Origin: Physcomitrium patens | Taxonomy: Eukaryota > Streptophyta > Bryopsida > Funariales > Funariaceae | Reading direction: 5' to 3' | Assembly: GCF_000002425.4 (NCBI RefSeq) | Contig: NC_037255.1 | Location: 11,920,710-11,984,709 of the forward strand | Length of the DNA: 64,000 nucleotides | In this document: piece by piece, positions 21,838 through 33,885 of the stretch | How the letters are laid out: every line of letters begins with the position of its first letter | Numbering within the stretch: the first letter of the stretch is position 1 | The notes under the pieces: generated by a model | Told to the model about the DNA's origin: nothing | The model's input: only the letters and a program-made list of their open reading frames with translations | Database searches by the model: none | Translations under genes and position numbers: made by a program

Positions 21838-24290
21838 GGTTATAGGATTTAAGTCCAGTTTGTAGGATTTTATAATGTTATTCTTCTTACTCGAATTGTC
21901 ACCAGGTATGCAATATCCGCACACTGTCGGTATTCACTAATGTGAAAGGGTGCATAGGATTTTTTTGGGGGTCTGGAGCATCGTAACTGGGGCAGATATT
22001 AGTCGCTTTAGATTTCATTAGCTCAACTTGAATTTGTGTACGTGAAATCGAGAAGTCCCATTTCGTTTTGAGCCAAGGATTGGGTTGCTACCTGTTTTTA
22101 TCACAGACGTAAGAAATGACAGCAATGTTTATGTGGAGATGTGTTCGGCGTTTTCAGATATAAACTTAATTCTCTGCAAAGATGGACAGTAGGCAAACCA
22201 AGTTCTGTCCTTTGGGAAGTCTTTTGAACGTTGACAGAAGAGAAATTTTGCCAAGTTATTGCAGTGCGATATTTTCTGTATGGGAATCATTGTTGCATAG
22301 GGATAAAATAGGGATTTCGTTCCAAATTCGCACATGTAGCCAGAACATTGGCTGTTGTGATGTGTTACACATGAAATCCAATAAGTGTTGCAGATTTTTA
22401 GTTTGAAAAATGTCCTCATTGCATTCGTATATTTGAAGATAATTTTGATAGCGTTATAGAAGAGTTTGCTGATCTGCTGTACAGTCAATACGGATTCTCT
22501 GGAGTTACAGTCACTGTTAATCAATTCTATTAATTTACGCGTCATGAAGTAACTGTCTCCTTATCACCACCATAGCGCGTCATTTGTGATACGACTTGAA
22601 CGATTACTCAACAATCATTTATGACATCATTTTAGATGCTTTTACACTTGGTGGATATTCTGAGCAGCAACTACAGAAGGTTTGTCACGTTGAGGTGGTA
22701 CCTGTTCAAATTTGGCTTGACACGGAGACATTGCTTGTGCAAAACTACCTCTACACTTAGGCCTCTGGCCTCACATCCATGCAATGAAATATCCCTTTTC
22801 TAAAACCACCCCCAGATTCGATCTTGTGCATGAACATGATTCCTTAATTATCATCCATGGAATTTGGGGTTGAGCCTAGGGCACAAGGATTTGCCTCTGC
22901 ATGGGTGAAACCTTATTTTTGTGTATGCTTTTAGATGTTAGTGTCTTGCACCAACAAGAGAGTATGGAGTAAGTGACATTTAAAGATTCTTAACATAATT
23001 GAGATTGGGGTTTCGAAATCCTCAGTTAGGAAAATATCATATTCTTTACTTCACAGTTGTAGCACACATGTATTACAGTATTTTGAGGTGAATTATTTTC
23101 CCTTGAACCCATCATCTTTGGACTTCAAAAATAAACAAATATACCTTAAGAAAAATGGACCTCCCTAAATCCTTGATTTAAATGCACATTTACTCTGCTG
23201 CAAATATGTATCCAACTTGATATTGAGACGTTGCAGATTAATACTTTTCAGTAGCCAAGAAAGTTTTAGAATCTATCTGATTAAGATTTTTTGACCTGGT
23301 TCTAATGCCCCTAGCGTCTGTTTTGAGCTTGGTCATGCTGAAGAGGACTTTTATCTGACCCCACATCTAGTGCGATAAAATATCCATAGAAAATCCTGGT
23401 TCAGTTCTCTCCATGAATGTCCATATCACAGCATCAGAAAATTGGTGTTACATTGTCACAGAGCACAACTAATGTCAGCTCCTTTCAAAGGGTAATAATG
23501 TTAAGAGGCAGACAGTTTGCTACAGGCTCATGTAGCCACTGGTGATTCACTCTCAATTGCTGGGCAATATGTTCTGAGAAGATGTATGCACAGTTCAAGG
23601 CCACATCCTTTTCATGTAAACTTGTGCATACTGAAACTCAAATCCCCTTTCAATTTATGCAAGGATGAACGTACAAAGCATGATTGATTTATGAGCAGTA
23701 TTGCAGCTCATGCAGGCAACATTGCAATCAATCTCACCCTACCCTTAAAATTCAGCCAAACGTACAGAAATTCTTGGTGTAGCAAATGAATTCCTTGTCC
23801 ACTCTTAACTATTCCTACTTCCACCAATCCAGTTTTGAAAATTTATTTGAAGAATTTATTTCCAAATAAAAAGTTGTCTGATGTCGAAGCGAATCGCGCC
23901 GTTGGAACTTGAAAGAAATGAAACATTCCACTTCTGTAGGAACTAGTCAGTACACATCAGTTGGCGAAACGAGCTCTGAGCTGATTTCAAATATGAGAGC
24001 CAGAGGAGCTGTATTACTCGAAATGAAAGAGAGCTTCTTATATCCGGACTCACAGCATGAGAACCTTGGGAGGAGGAAGGCTCATTGATCACTTCGGTGG
24101 GTGCCAACTGAGACCCATGGTCTTCGAGAAAATGAATAGACTTGACCGGCGGTATGTTTTACTGTTCCACAGTGGCTGCTTTGGAGGCTCGACAAGTCAA
24201 CTTTGACTGGTCTTGCATCAAGTCCATTCATCTGATGGAGCCCCGCTCTTTGTCACTGGGGAAGATCTCACTGAGAATCTACGAACTTTT
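21838..24290. other. Spacer between UMP synthase and the first PKS gene
   Basis: About 2.4 kb with no recognisable gene. Open frames on both strands (22129-22545, 22182-22406) lack motifs. The last few hundred bases hold the promoter and perhaps a short first exon of the PKS gene: an ATG at 24057 opens a frame leading to a donor-like GTATGT at 24153, but its phase does not fit the downstream acceptors. Confidence 0.5.
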
Positions 24291-24322
24291 TGCAGAAGGG
24301 CCGGTCTGCAGAAGGGCCGGCG
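24291..24322 (+). repeat. Tandem 16 bp duplication at the PKS gene start
   Basis: Two adjacent units share tgcagaagggccgg and differ only in the last two bases. Each unit contains a possible splice acceptor (tgcag) and each encodes AEGP, but in different frames because 16 is not a multiple of three. Only the second unit is in frame with the PKS body. The first is in frame with an upstream open frame (ATG 24154). Confidence 0.85.
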
Positions 24323-25447
24323 GTGATTCTTAGCATCGGAACTGCGGTGCCTCCCTATGTGCACGAGATGGGGTCGTACGCCGATTACTACTTTGACGAG
24401 ACCAACTGCAACCACAAGCCAGAGCTGAAGGCGAAGTTCAAGCGCATCTGCGATAAGATGCACATTAGCAAACGTCACATGGTAGTGCGGAAGGAGCTCC
24501 TGGCGCAATACCCCTCTCTGGGAACATACCTCAACAACAGCCTGGAGGACCGCCACAAGGTGTGCATGGAATGGGTACCGAAGTTGGCAGTTGAGGCAGC
24601 TGAGAACGCAATCAAGGAATGGGGCGGGTCACTCTCACAGATTACCCATATTGTCATGGCGACTACAAGCGTCGTTAACATGCCCGGAGTAGATCTTCTC
24701 GTTGCCAAAGCGCTCGGCCTCTCACCCAAGCTGCGCCGCGTGATGATGTATCAAACAGGATGCTGGGGAGGAGCCGCGATCATTCGGGTGGCAAAAGACA
24801 TCGCCGAGAATAACAAGGGGGCACGTGTTCTTGTTGTCGCAAGCGAGTGTACTGCAACCTTCTTCCGCGCCCCTAGTGAGGAATATCTCGATGGACTGGT
24901 GGGCCAGGCATTGTTCGGCGACGGCGCTGGAGCACTTGTCATCGGCGCTGATCCCAACCCCGACACTGAAAGGACTCTATACGAGATTCAGTGGAGCGGG
25001 GAGATGGTGGTACCTGATAGCGAGGGCGCCATCGATGGCCACATGATGGAGGCCGGCATGTACTACCACCTCAAGCCAGACATCCCGAAACTAGTCTCCC
25101 GCAGCATCGAGGAGTTCGTTTCCGACGCCACCGCTCAAGCAGGAAATGCCGACGTCAACGACTTGTTCTGGGCTGTACACCCCGGAGGCGTCGCCATTCT
25201 CAATCAGATCGAGAACCAGCTGATGCTCTCTCCTGAGAAGCTGCTCGCCAGTCGGGAGATTCTGGCCGACTATGGCAACATGGCCAGTGCGTGCGTGCTT
25301 TTCGTCTTGGATCAAGTCCGAAACTGCTCGATCAAAGCCAAAGCATCCACTACCGGGGAAGGTAGGGACTTCGGATCGCTCATCGGCATCGGCCCAGGGC
25401 TCACGATGGAATGCTGTGTGCTGAAGTCTGTTCCACTTGATAATTAG
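24296..25447 (+). CDS. Type III polyketide synthase (CHS-like), non-canonical cavity
   Basis: Homodimeric thiolase-fold enzyme that extends a CoA starter with malonyl-CoA. The body runs from [17 protein letters not shown] to the stop (about 383 residues, normal family length). Using alfalfa CHS2 numbering, the triad is intact: Cys164 (QTGCWGGA), His303 (WAVHPGG) and Asn336 (DYGNMASA). Gatekeeper Phe215 is kept (QALFGDG), Gly256 is kept, but Phe265 is Tyr, Thr197 is Phe and Ser338 is Ala, and the C-terminal loop is GIGPG. A true chalcone synthase is therefore unlikely. Pyrone-, stilbenecarboxylate- or alkylresorcinol-type products are possible, which is inference. No intron interrupts the codon for Cys60, where plant CHS genes usually have one. 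The start is unresolved: an acceptor before 24296 and an upstream exon, or a frame shifted by the tandem duplication. It converges with a second PKS gene 1.4 kb away. Confidence 0.92.
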   Translation, partial: KGRSAEGPAVILSIGTAVPPYVHEMGSYADYYFDETNCNHKPELKAKFKRICDKMHISKRHMVVRKELLAQYPSLGTYLNNSLEDRHKVCMEWVPKLAVEAAENAIKEWGGSLSQITHIVMATTSVVNMPGVDLLVAKALGLSPKLRRVMMYQTGCWGGAAIIRVAKDIAENNKGARVLVVASECTATFFRAPSEEYLDGLVGQALFGDGAGALVIGADPNPDTERTLYEIQWSGEMVVPDSEGAIDGHMMEAGMYYHLKPDIPKLVSRSIEEFVSDATAQAGNADVNDLFWAVHPGGVAILNQIENQLMLSPEKLLASREILADYGNMASACVLFVLDQVRNCSIKAKASTTGEGRDFGSLIGIGPGLTMECCVLKSVPLDN

Positions 25448-26856
25448 CCTTGACGTATTGCAGGAATTTTTTGGACTTTTTTTTAAAACTTAGAAAGTGA
25501 TTCAGTCTCGGGGATAACTGGTGAAAGCTTCCTATAATTTGTCATCTTAAACGGCTTCAGTATAGTAAGTTTGACAGCTGCGAGGACTGGGCAGGCCATT
25601 GCCGAACTCGAGTCACCGTTGTGATGACGAACTGCCAATGCAGCTTGCACTTGACCCATGCTTGTCAAGGATCTCGTATCAATGTTAAGACGCTTTCTTA
25701 GAACAATAAAGTATGAACTTTCCTTCAGTTTTTAATTCTAAAACGCAGTTGCCTCAAAAAATGCGTGAAGGTTTTGAATTTACTTGGATTAGAGTCCGTA
25801 AACTGGGCATAATAGATCCAGCAAAGAACATAACATGGAACTGCACACATGGAGCCATAATATCAGTGAAGGGGTTTACCGTCGATAGTTTCAAAACTTA
25901 AAAAATAATTCCATTGAGGTGAAGTAAATGGATGTGCTTGGAGGAATGGTTCATGGGAATGGTTCGGGGTTCAGGGATTAAACTCTATGTTGTAATGTGA
26001 GAAACACGATTGGGTTTTTTCTTAGAAATACATAATGCAGATTCGGTCCATCTGAGCTCTTCGGCTCGGTAGAGGTCGAGGTTTAGGCAAGAGTAGAAGA
26101 ACTGAATCATTTGGAAAAACTGCAGACCCCCCATCGATGTTTTTAGTCTAAAATTTAGGTTGGTCTTAAGTGGGGATTGTATCATTCTTTTCTTATATCT
26201 TTCAATCAAACATTTTTTTTTCCTTTATTCTTTGTTTATTTTTTGTCAAGTACATTATCCTCCCTCTTTCAAGTGATTACTAATCATGTTGGGTTGGGGT
26301 TGTGCACTATCACACCAGTCCTTCCAATTCGATTTTATCGAAATTCTATCTTGACCAACTCTAAACGAGGAAACACTGCCAACGAAATTGTGAAGATATA
26401 AGATCTTGTTTGCGTCAATTACAAAAATCTCAACGCATTCTCATCACATTTCAGATGCTAATAAAGTTCACATCTGGTTTGTGCAACGTCTTGCAACATT
26501 GTGACACCGAATTCGGATACTGAATTGTTCGTGATAATGCTCATTGTTACGTGGGGTAACATATTGATATTCTATAGAGTTATCCAAGTTCAGTTCGTTC
26601 ATAGCCTTGAGAAAAAATTCATTCTTTATTTTGATTTCATCAAAAATCAGCCATCACTCAAACGCCACTGAAACATCAGTTGTTCCTAAGTAAACTTCAA
26701 TCGGGCCGTGCTTCTGAAGCACATCCAATTCTAGCAATATTTTTTTCCATGATTCAGTCCTCTCTTGGCAGGATCCATCACACGGTAGCTTCGAAGTCCG
26801 ACTACACCTTTGGACAAATCTGCTCATGCTGCGAGGAAATAATCTAAGATTCCAGT
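25448..26856. other. Spacer between two convergent PKS genes
   Basis: Holds the two 3' ends. Short frames on both strands have no motif. The minus-strand frame 26654-26929 overlaps the end of the second PKS gene and is a shadow. A T-rich stretch lies near 26210-26260. Confidence 0.6.
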
Positions 26857-28211
26857 CTAGAAGGGAACGCTTAGGAGAAGCGTGAGCTCCACGTTGAACC
26901 CCGGCCCAAGCCCCACTAAGAATCCCCATTCACAACCCTCACCAGTGGTCGCCGCACCAGTTCGCTTCGAATACTTCCTCATCTCGTCCAACACAAATAA
27001 ACAGGTAGGGCTCGAAATGTTGCCAAAGTCGCGCAAGATATCCCAGCTCGGCTGAAGCTTTTCCTTCTTTATATCCATCGTCTCCGACACCACTTCCAGA
27101 ATCCTGTAAGCTCCGGGATGGACAACCCAGAACATGTCGGTAGGGGAAGGAGATCCGATGAGCTCCATGCCTTCCGATACCAGCCCCTTCAAATGCTTCC
27201 CTAGAATATCCGGCACTACATTCTTCTGCAAGCTCTGAACCAGCCCAGCATCGCTAAAGGTCCCCACGATTGCCTCCGCGCTACCTTCGATTGCCGTCTG
27301 AGAGGACCAGTACATCTCATAGAGTGGTCTCTCGTGGTTTAACTTGGGGTCGGCTCCAAGAATTAATGCTGCCGCGCCATCTCCGAGCGTGACATGCGCC
27401 AAGAAGTAATCCACCTTGTAGAAGGTTTCCTCGGTGGGCTTTCTGAAGTTCATGATCGTGTTGGCCTCCGCGGCGATGACGAGCACGCGAGCATCTTTAG
27501 CGCTTTCTGCAAGGATTCTCCCCACCCGCATGACGGCTCCGCCGCCCCAGCAACCCACTTGGTTCATGAAGATACGTTGGACACTTGGTTTCAAGCCAAG
27601 CTTGCGGGCAATGACAAAGTCAGTTCCGGGAATGCTTAGAGTGGATGTGGTGGCCACAACCATGTGTGTGATGTCAGAGAGAGGGCGGCCCCATTCTTGC
27701 ACTGCATTCATCGCTGCTTCGACTGCGATTTCTGGTACCACCTTGTTCGCCATGTTGAGTCGCGTTGTCAAGCTTTTGTCAGAGTAGGATGCAAACTCAG
27801 GATACTCCTTGACCACCTCCTCCGTGACGAATGCATGGCGCTTTTCAATGCACGACGTATCACCTGCAGTTGCAAATGCAAAGTTTCAGGGCTCAAAGCA
27901 CTGATTCTCGCGTTCTACATGACATCATCACACAACAGCAAGAACAGGAGACGCATTCACAACACCGATCACCAGCACTCACACATGTACTTTAATTTTT
28001 GCAGAAGAGGTTTGTTGTCGCCAACTCCGCACATTTCGAAGAGCTTCTCGGGGTAAGTTTTCTGCTCGATGGTTGTGGGAGGGCACGCAGTGCCTATGGC
28101 AAAGACGCAAGTGGGTCCATCGGGCAGGGGCACAAGTCGAGGGTGAGGCTGCTGGAGAACCTTGTGTCCATGTCCATTGGTCACTGCCCCCCTCTCCACA
28201 TATGATGCCAT
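26857..28211 (-). CDS. Type III polyketide synthase, divergent, with the conserved Cys60 intron
   Basis: Two exons, 28211-27983 and 27863-26857, give 411 residues. The intron splits the Cys60 codon (T|GT) in phase 1, exactly where most plant CHS genes carry theirs, which supports the model. The start is ATG 28211 (MASYVERGAVTNGHG). In CHS2 numbering Cys164 (NQVGCWGGG), His303 (WVVHPGAY) and Asn336 (DFGNISSP) are present, but both gatekeepers are changed: Phe215 is Leu (HVTLGDG) and Phe265 is Gln. The stretch before the GDG motif is a few residues longer than in CHS, and the C-terminal loop is GLGPG. A wider or more polar cavity and a non-phenylpropanoid starter are plausible. The protein is clearly a different subgroup from the convergent neighbour at 24296-25447. 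It does not carry typical ASCL/LAP6 motifs. The product is unknown. Confidence 0.93.
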
Positions 28212-28460
28212 AGTCACTGCAGAACTTCGGCTTTTTCTGAATCCTAACTTAATACAACGACGCCTCTTCAACTCTTTACTCTCAACAATTCTATCAACCG
28301 AGAATTGTAAAACCCCTACACCTTTAATTAGAAAGAGAGAATGTGAACTTGTACAGCCACGAGAGAATGGGAGAGAGAGATGTCGACGCTGAGCCCAGTG
28401 GGTTATGGCAGGAGCATACTAGTTGAGAAGCGAAGGTGAAGAGAGACTGGGGCAGATGGG

Positions 28461-28472
28461 AATTATATATAG
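28461..28472 (-). promoter_or_regulatory. TATA box of the second PKS gene
   Basis: On the minus strand the sequence reads ctatatataatt, about 250 bases upstream of the ATG at 28211. The distance implies a 5' untranslated region of roughly 220 bases. Confidence 0.6.
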
Positions 28473-28523
28473 TCACCACTGCACTGAAATTCAGCACAAG
28501 CATATCGTAGCAGCTGAACTGTG

Positions 28524-28537
28524 TGAGTCATGACTCA
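28524..28537. promoter_or_regulatory. Palindromic bZIP/GCN4-like site in the PKS promoter
   Basis: A perfect 14-base palindrome, TGAGTCATGACTCA, is made of two abutting TGAGTCA-type half elements, about 55 bases upstream of the TATA box. TGAGTCA is the GCN4/AP-1-type bZIP target known in plant promoters. Binding here is inferred. Confidence 0.5.
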
Positions 28538-31500
28538 GGATTGAAGTATGACCAAACCAGAGATGCGATAGTAAACTTTGGCGCTGCAGCCAGTTGGGAC
28601 GGTTTTGCACTAGCCTTGAGGCGGCAGTGGACCCGACCCGCTTGACTGCTGACTCCAGCCAGCCAGCCTAGTCTGGTTGCATCTTAGTTACGAAATCGTT
28701 GGCAACGGAATATGCTTCCCGTCCTTTGCAGAATTCATTCATGACACCCCGGTTCTCTGAGGAGACCGGTTCTGTTGACATCGATGAGCACCTGATCAGC
28801 GACACCTGATCTGTCAACGGGCTCCGCGACCCACAAACTCAAAACCCAAGCAAAACCCTAAAAGGAGTCGTTTTGGGTCAAAAACTTAATCTTAGATGTG
28901 TTCGGAGTGGAGCTTTGTTATCATCATCAGGTCATGAACTTTGATGAACGGTTACTTTGTGGTTCCGATTTGGATTTATTTTATTTTATTTTATTGAAAA
29001 GATTCAGGTGAAATCATAAATTCAAGAATTGTTGATGTCCATGTTAGTACCTTCACAAAAGGGAAAAAAATAAAAAAAAAAAAAAAAAATCTTCACAATT
29101 GTCTTCACTACCTTTTACTTCAGCTTTAATAGTTTTGTCTCTTATTAAATCTAGAAGAAAACAACTAAAGAAGTCAACTTTATGGAGACCCTATGACTTT
29201 AAGACTCAACCTTCATATTCTCAATTAATATTCTTCTAAAAGGTTGAGTGCAGTGTGAATACCACATGCTCAAAAGGAATTAAATTGTTAGTTTTTGCAC
29301 ATGAAAACAATTGCAATTGATTTTCACTGCAATGCTTGAGGTGCTGGTGTTGTCAATTCTGCCATCAGATTTTTTGTTTTTATTTTATTTTTAAATAAAA
29401 ATACATGTCGGTTCACTTTGAAGAAAATCACAATCTGCCATTTTATGTATATTTTGCACATGTGTAAGAGTAGCACACTTAACATGTCCTATTTCCTATG
29501 TCATTTCTGAAACATTTATTTTCATCAAATATTGCATGTGTATTGATTAATATGGAATGAAATTTTAACGAATTTTGAAAAAGTACTTGGGCTTGAAATG
29601 ATTATAAAACTCAAATAGTCTAAATACTCGACCTATTATAATACAATACTCCTAATGAAGTTCTATAAAATTTTGAATAAGAATCTATATAAGTTTTTCT
29701 GAATATTGCAACAATGTATTTATTGTTTTATTCTTTTGCTTTGTATTTTACTTTTCTTTTTCTTTTCTTTTGTATAATAAAATGTTCTGTGCCTGTAAAA
29801 TATCCTATCCAACACGAAGACCATTTTGGTCCCTTCACTAGCGTCCCTAAACTTTCTGATGTCAACTTTTAAAGTGCTATTTTCAAGCTTGGTACTGGGC
29901 ACAATTGTTTTTAAACAAATGCATAAATTTTTGTTAATCTTTATTTTAATTTCTTAAAACCAAACCATTTATTCAAAATAAACACCTTGAATTCAAGTAA
30001 ATTTCCTTATTTATTCATGTAGTTTTGATCATATGTAATATTTTACTTCTCTTAACTTCTTTGAATATTTAATTGTGCACACACTCAGTTTTTATTAATT
30101 TTCCTTTGAAGGTTCTAAACTTTAAGATACTAAAAATTTATCATTGAAAAATTGATTGATCTTTGAGTTAAATTATTATTCATCTTCATGAAAAATATTC
30201 CTTTCTCCCGTTTTTCTCCCTTATTAATTCCCTTACCTTTACCTATATATGCTCAGCCATCACATAAACCATAAATATTTAAATAAAAAATTTTGCAATT
30301 AAAAAGACATCTTCAAACTATGAAATAGGAAAGATTATTAATGCCCAAAATTGACTAGAGTTCACATGACCTATTTTCTCAGTAAAAAATGACAAGTTTA
30401 TGTTGGTGTTACATCATATATTATAACATAAACAAACAAGATTTGAAAATTTAAGAATACAAGTATAAATTTAACTACTTGTAAGAATCGCATAATTTTT
30501 ACATCATTTGCACCTTTTTTAAAGTAATGATATAACCCGTAACTAGGATCTTATCACATTTACAAAAGAATACAACTGAAATAATGACTTAATGTAAACA
30601 CGTTTTCTCAGATTTTTAAACCATGCTACACGCTCCTCACTTTAAAGAATTTACACATGGTCGTTTATTCAAAAAAACAAGGAATCTCACACACATGTAG
30701 TGTGTTTTTACAATTTTGTGCTAAAAGAAGTAAGAGCACATTACGACCTTCTAATCAAGATTAAGATAATAATGCCAAGGCAGGAGCAGAATCGGAAGCT
30801 GGGCGCTGAGCAGTTAAACGAGATCTTCAACATTATTGGGCTTCTTCCACTGTTTTGCAGAGAGTGTTGTGCTTCCTCACAGGCGAGTTGCAGTTCAACT
30901 GGCAGCATCGGAAGCGCTGGTGATTCCCATTTTTGTTGCTATTTTCATGTTTCAGCTCTTGAAAAATGTGTCCACATTAACTTGACATGCTGGTTTGTGA
31001 CTGACGTAAGTTTTAGAAAGAAGAATTAAGTACAGTTCTACCATTTTCATGAAATTGCAATGCACTGAAATGGGTGGTAAAAGGAGCTACCCATACTTTC
31101 AACAAAGAGAAGATAAAAATATTGTGAATTCCTGCAGAAAAAGTGTAACCTTCATCAGATTACACCACAGTTACATGTCATTTTTCTGGATATAGTTGCT
31201 CAGAATCGGAAAGACGCCAAGATGTTTGTCGGTCCTCGCTAACAGTTATTGAACTAGAAAGTGATACCAATTGGTAAATTCTTCTCTAAAAACAAGGATT
31301 TCTGAGGTGACGTTCGAAGCAGGCTATCACTTTATGCTCTGCACTCTAGATTCCACTGTAAAAGGTGGATGGACATGGCTCACGAACATCAGCACGAGCT
31401 TCAAAGAGATGTGCCCAGTTTCCTGAGATGTTGTCACTCTTTTGGGGTCCTTGAACTCATCACAGTGGCATTGAGTCGAAAGGTCTAAGGCGGACACACA

Positions 31501-31859
31501 GAAACAGGCTCATGGCAAGGACCAAGCTTCAAAAGACTACGACCTAGATCGTCAAAATCCGGATGCATTTTTAGATGCGGTACACAAACTACAAATTGCA
31601 GTGTACAGATGACACAAAGAGGATGGGCAATTCAATACCCGATGCTGCAAACTTAGCATCTGGTTCATACACCTACAACCCATCAAACAGTGAGGTGCGG
31701 TTTACAGATTGTGCACAGGAACACATAGTCCGTTCACATGGTACTTTAAGAGATGTGCCTGTCCGACATTGCTCTAAACAAAAGACACCTCTGGCAACTC
31801 TCATTAGGGTATAATCTCATCTCATGCAGGCAGAAGAATCAGGCACTTGTGGTAAAACC
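28538..31859. other. AT-rich spacer with a small GC-richer patch
   Basis: Mostly AT-rich, with an A-rich run at about 29057-29089. A patch at 30772-31000 is more GC-rich. An ATG at 30772 opens MPRQEQNRKLGAEQLNEIF, and another frame further on reads RRVAVQLAASEALVIPIF, so the coding-like signal changes frame. This could be an exon pair or a gene fragment; I do not recognise it. The remainder shows no gene. Confidence 0.4.
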
Positions 31860-32249
31860 TCAATGGTTCGATGATTTCAGAGAAGGAGCACGAACGCTAG
31901 GCATCTCGATTTTCTGCGACAATGGATCCACTCCTACATCGGCTTCAATTGACTTGAAAGGCTTTATTTCCCTGGATTCCTCGGCTTCCTTCGGTGCAAA
32001 CAAGGTCTCAGGTTGAGGCGTTACATCCTGCACAGTTGAACTTTCTTCAGTGTTCTTCAGATCGTCATGGAAGCGCTGAGACGCTACAAAAGCATCCATG
32101 GATCCGGACGGGCCTCGTTCGCGCGACTCCTCCTCCTCTCGATGCCGAGCTTCAGAGCTAGCGGCTTGAGGTTGATCATTTCTATTCAGATCTGCTACAC
32201 GCAACAAGTTGCATGAAACTCCCTTATTCTGAACCCAGATCTGCAACAT
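31860..32249 (-). CDS. Unidentified charged coding-like fragment
   Basis: A 129-residue minus-strand open frame rich in Glu, Ser, Arg and Lys (for example ASSEARHREEEESRERG, MDAFVASQRFHDDLKN). Its composition is unlike the surrounding AT-rich DNA. A tgcag at its upper end could be a splice acceptor for an upstream exon. I recognise no family. It may be an exon of an uncharacterised gene, a gene fragment carried in by a transposon, or chance. Confidence 0.3.
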   Translation of the reverse strand: MLQIWVQNKGVSCNLLRVADLNRNDQPQAASSEARHREEEESRERGPSGSMDAFVASQRFHDDLKNTEESSTVQDVTPQPETLFAPKEAEESREIKPFKSIEADVGVDPLSQKIEMPSVRAPSLKSSNH

Positions 32250-32358
32250 TCAAATATCTGATGGACGCGGCTACCGGTTGCCACTTTTGGAACATCCAGC
32301 AAGTGATTCATCAGCACAACGCATGCGCTTCACAATTGTCTACTTGTCTATTCTGACT

Positions 32359-32378
32359 TCGTCGTCGTCGTCGTCGTC
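32359..32378. repeat. (TCG)n microsatellite
   Basis: Run of tcg/gtc triplets, about six to seven units, next to the charged open frame at 31860-32249. On the minus strand it would encode Asp- or Arg-rich residues if translated. Confidence 0.85.
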
Positions 32379-33885
32379 TTCATCTGCTACGAATCAATTA
32401 TGCAATCACTGAGCGGAACACCATTAGCTCAGAAACTGATACCGCAATTCCCACGAGACGACGCTACCTCGACGCATGTCACCCTTGCAGGCATGGGAGT
32501 GGCTTGTTGCCGGATCTTCGCTCTGCCTTTTGCCCATTTGTCCATTTGGCATGCATTGTGCGGCATGCGTATCTGCGGCATCGCCACCGCGACTTGCAGG
32601 CCTCGACAACAGCACCCACACTGTTCTCCTGGTCCATTCCTGCTTGCTATCCTTACAATGTTGGTGTCGAAATAATAAGAAATATGTTTGGTGTTGTGTA
32701 TCTTGCATTGTGGCCTGCATGATTCCACATAAATTTTTTAAGCATTTTTGCAACACATTCTACTGTAGTTGTGGAGATGTTTTTGGTGATGTGATCCAAT
32801 TACTGGCTACATTATTCCAAAACTTCATGTTTGTAACTCTTGTAACATTTGTTGGGAATAGAAAGATTAAACTAGCCATTTTTGGATTATTTGCTTTGAG
32901 GGTTGGGAAATGAAGTGTTCATTGGCATTCTGGATTTGTTACCACCTCATGTTATTTGGTTTGAAAAAGAAAAACAGCTCAAAATGCTTGAAGTTTTAGG
33001 TGTCAACCAAACCCTGCTTTTGTCTTCTCTGTGTTGTAGGCGGATCTTAAGAGGATGTAAAACGCAAAATGAGGAAATGTGATAACCAAATTGAATTGTA
33101 CAGCACACCTGGCAAATTCAAGTTAAAAAATAAATAAAAGAAATAAAAAATTTATAGTATGGTGAGGTTAGTATATTTCTTTGTTTTTGAGATATTGTGT
33201 AATCATATTTAAAGTTTTGATTAAATAAATCACAACCATATAAAACTTAAAATATTAAAAAAAATCATTGCATTAATTGTCATGAAATTACAATATTAAA
33301 CACTCCAATCGATTTTATAGTAATAAAATTAATTTTGACTCGAATAAAAATAAATTAAGATGTATATGATAAGATATTTTTAATTTATATAATATTCAAT
33401 CTTAATTGCACTCCAATTTTTGAAAGCACCAAAGTAATGCAACAGATATTGAGTTATTTTAAAACAACTTTTGTATTTTTTAAGAATCATTTAAAATTTT
33501 TTGCAACCCTTTTAAAACATTACAGAATACTTTCAAATTAGATATTTGGACTACAAGTTACCAAAATCATAGATAATAAGGTACAACATTATTTTAATGA
33601 TATTTGGAAAATATTAAAAGGTCCGTTTGGAGCAGTGCCATGATCGAAGGGGCTTGAATGGTACCTTCCATGCCAATCAAACCCAAATTCATTCAACATA
33701 CAAACATTTTTTTTATAGTTTGGGAACCAAGTTCTCCGAAAACCCTGAACCCTGAGAGCCCTGACGCTGTGAAGAGTGTGTGTGGGCTACTGTCATTCGG
33801 GCTTTAATCTCGTTCATCGCGTCGTCACCGATTGCGAAGCTGAGATTTTGAATTGTGGGTTCTGTTTCTACCGACGCAGATTAGT
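32379..33885. other. Spacer with overlapping unassigned frames, then AT-rich DNA
   Basis: 32400-32760 has unusually long overlapping open frames on both strands and a GC content above its surroundings, but no motif in any frame. 33050-33700 is strongly AT-rich. The last ~170 bases should be the former promoter and leader of the seryl-tRNA synthetase pseudogene. Confidence 0.45.

Noticed and set aside
20653-21924. Minus-strand open frames opposite UMP synthase
   Set aside because: Shadow frames of a strongly conserved plus-strand gene.
24218-24966. Minus-strand open frames opposite the first PKS gene
   Set aside because: They mirror the GC-rich coding sequence of the PKS gene and have no motif of their own.
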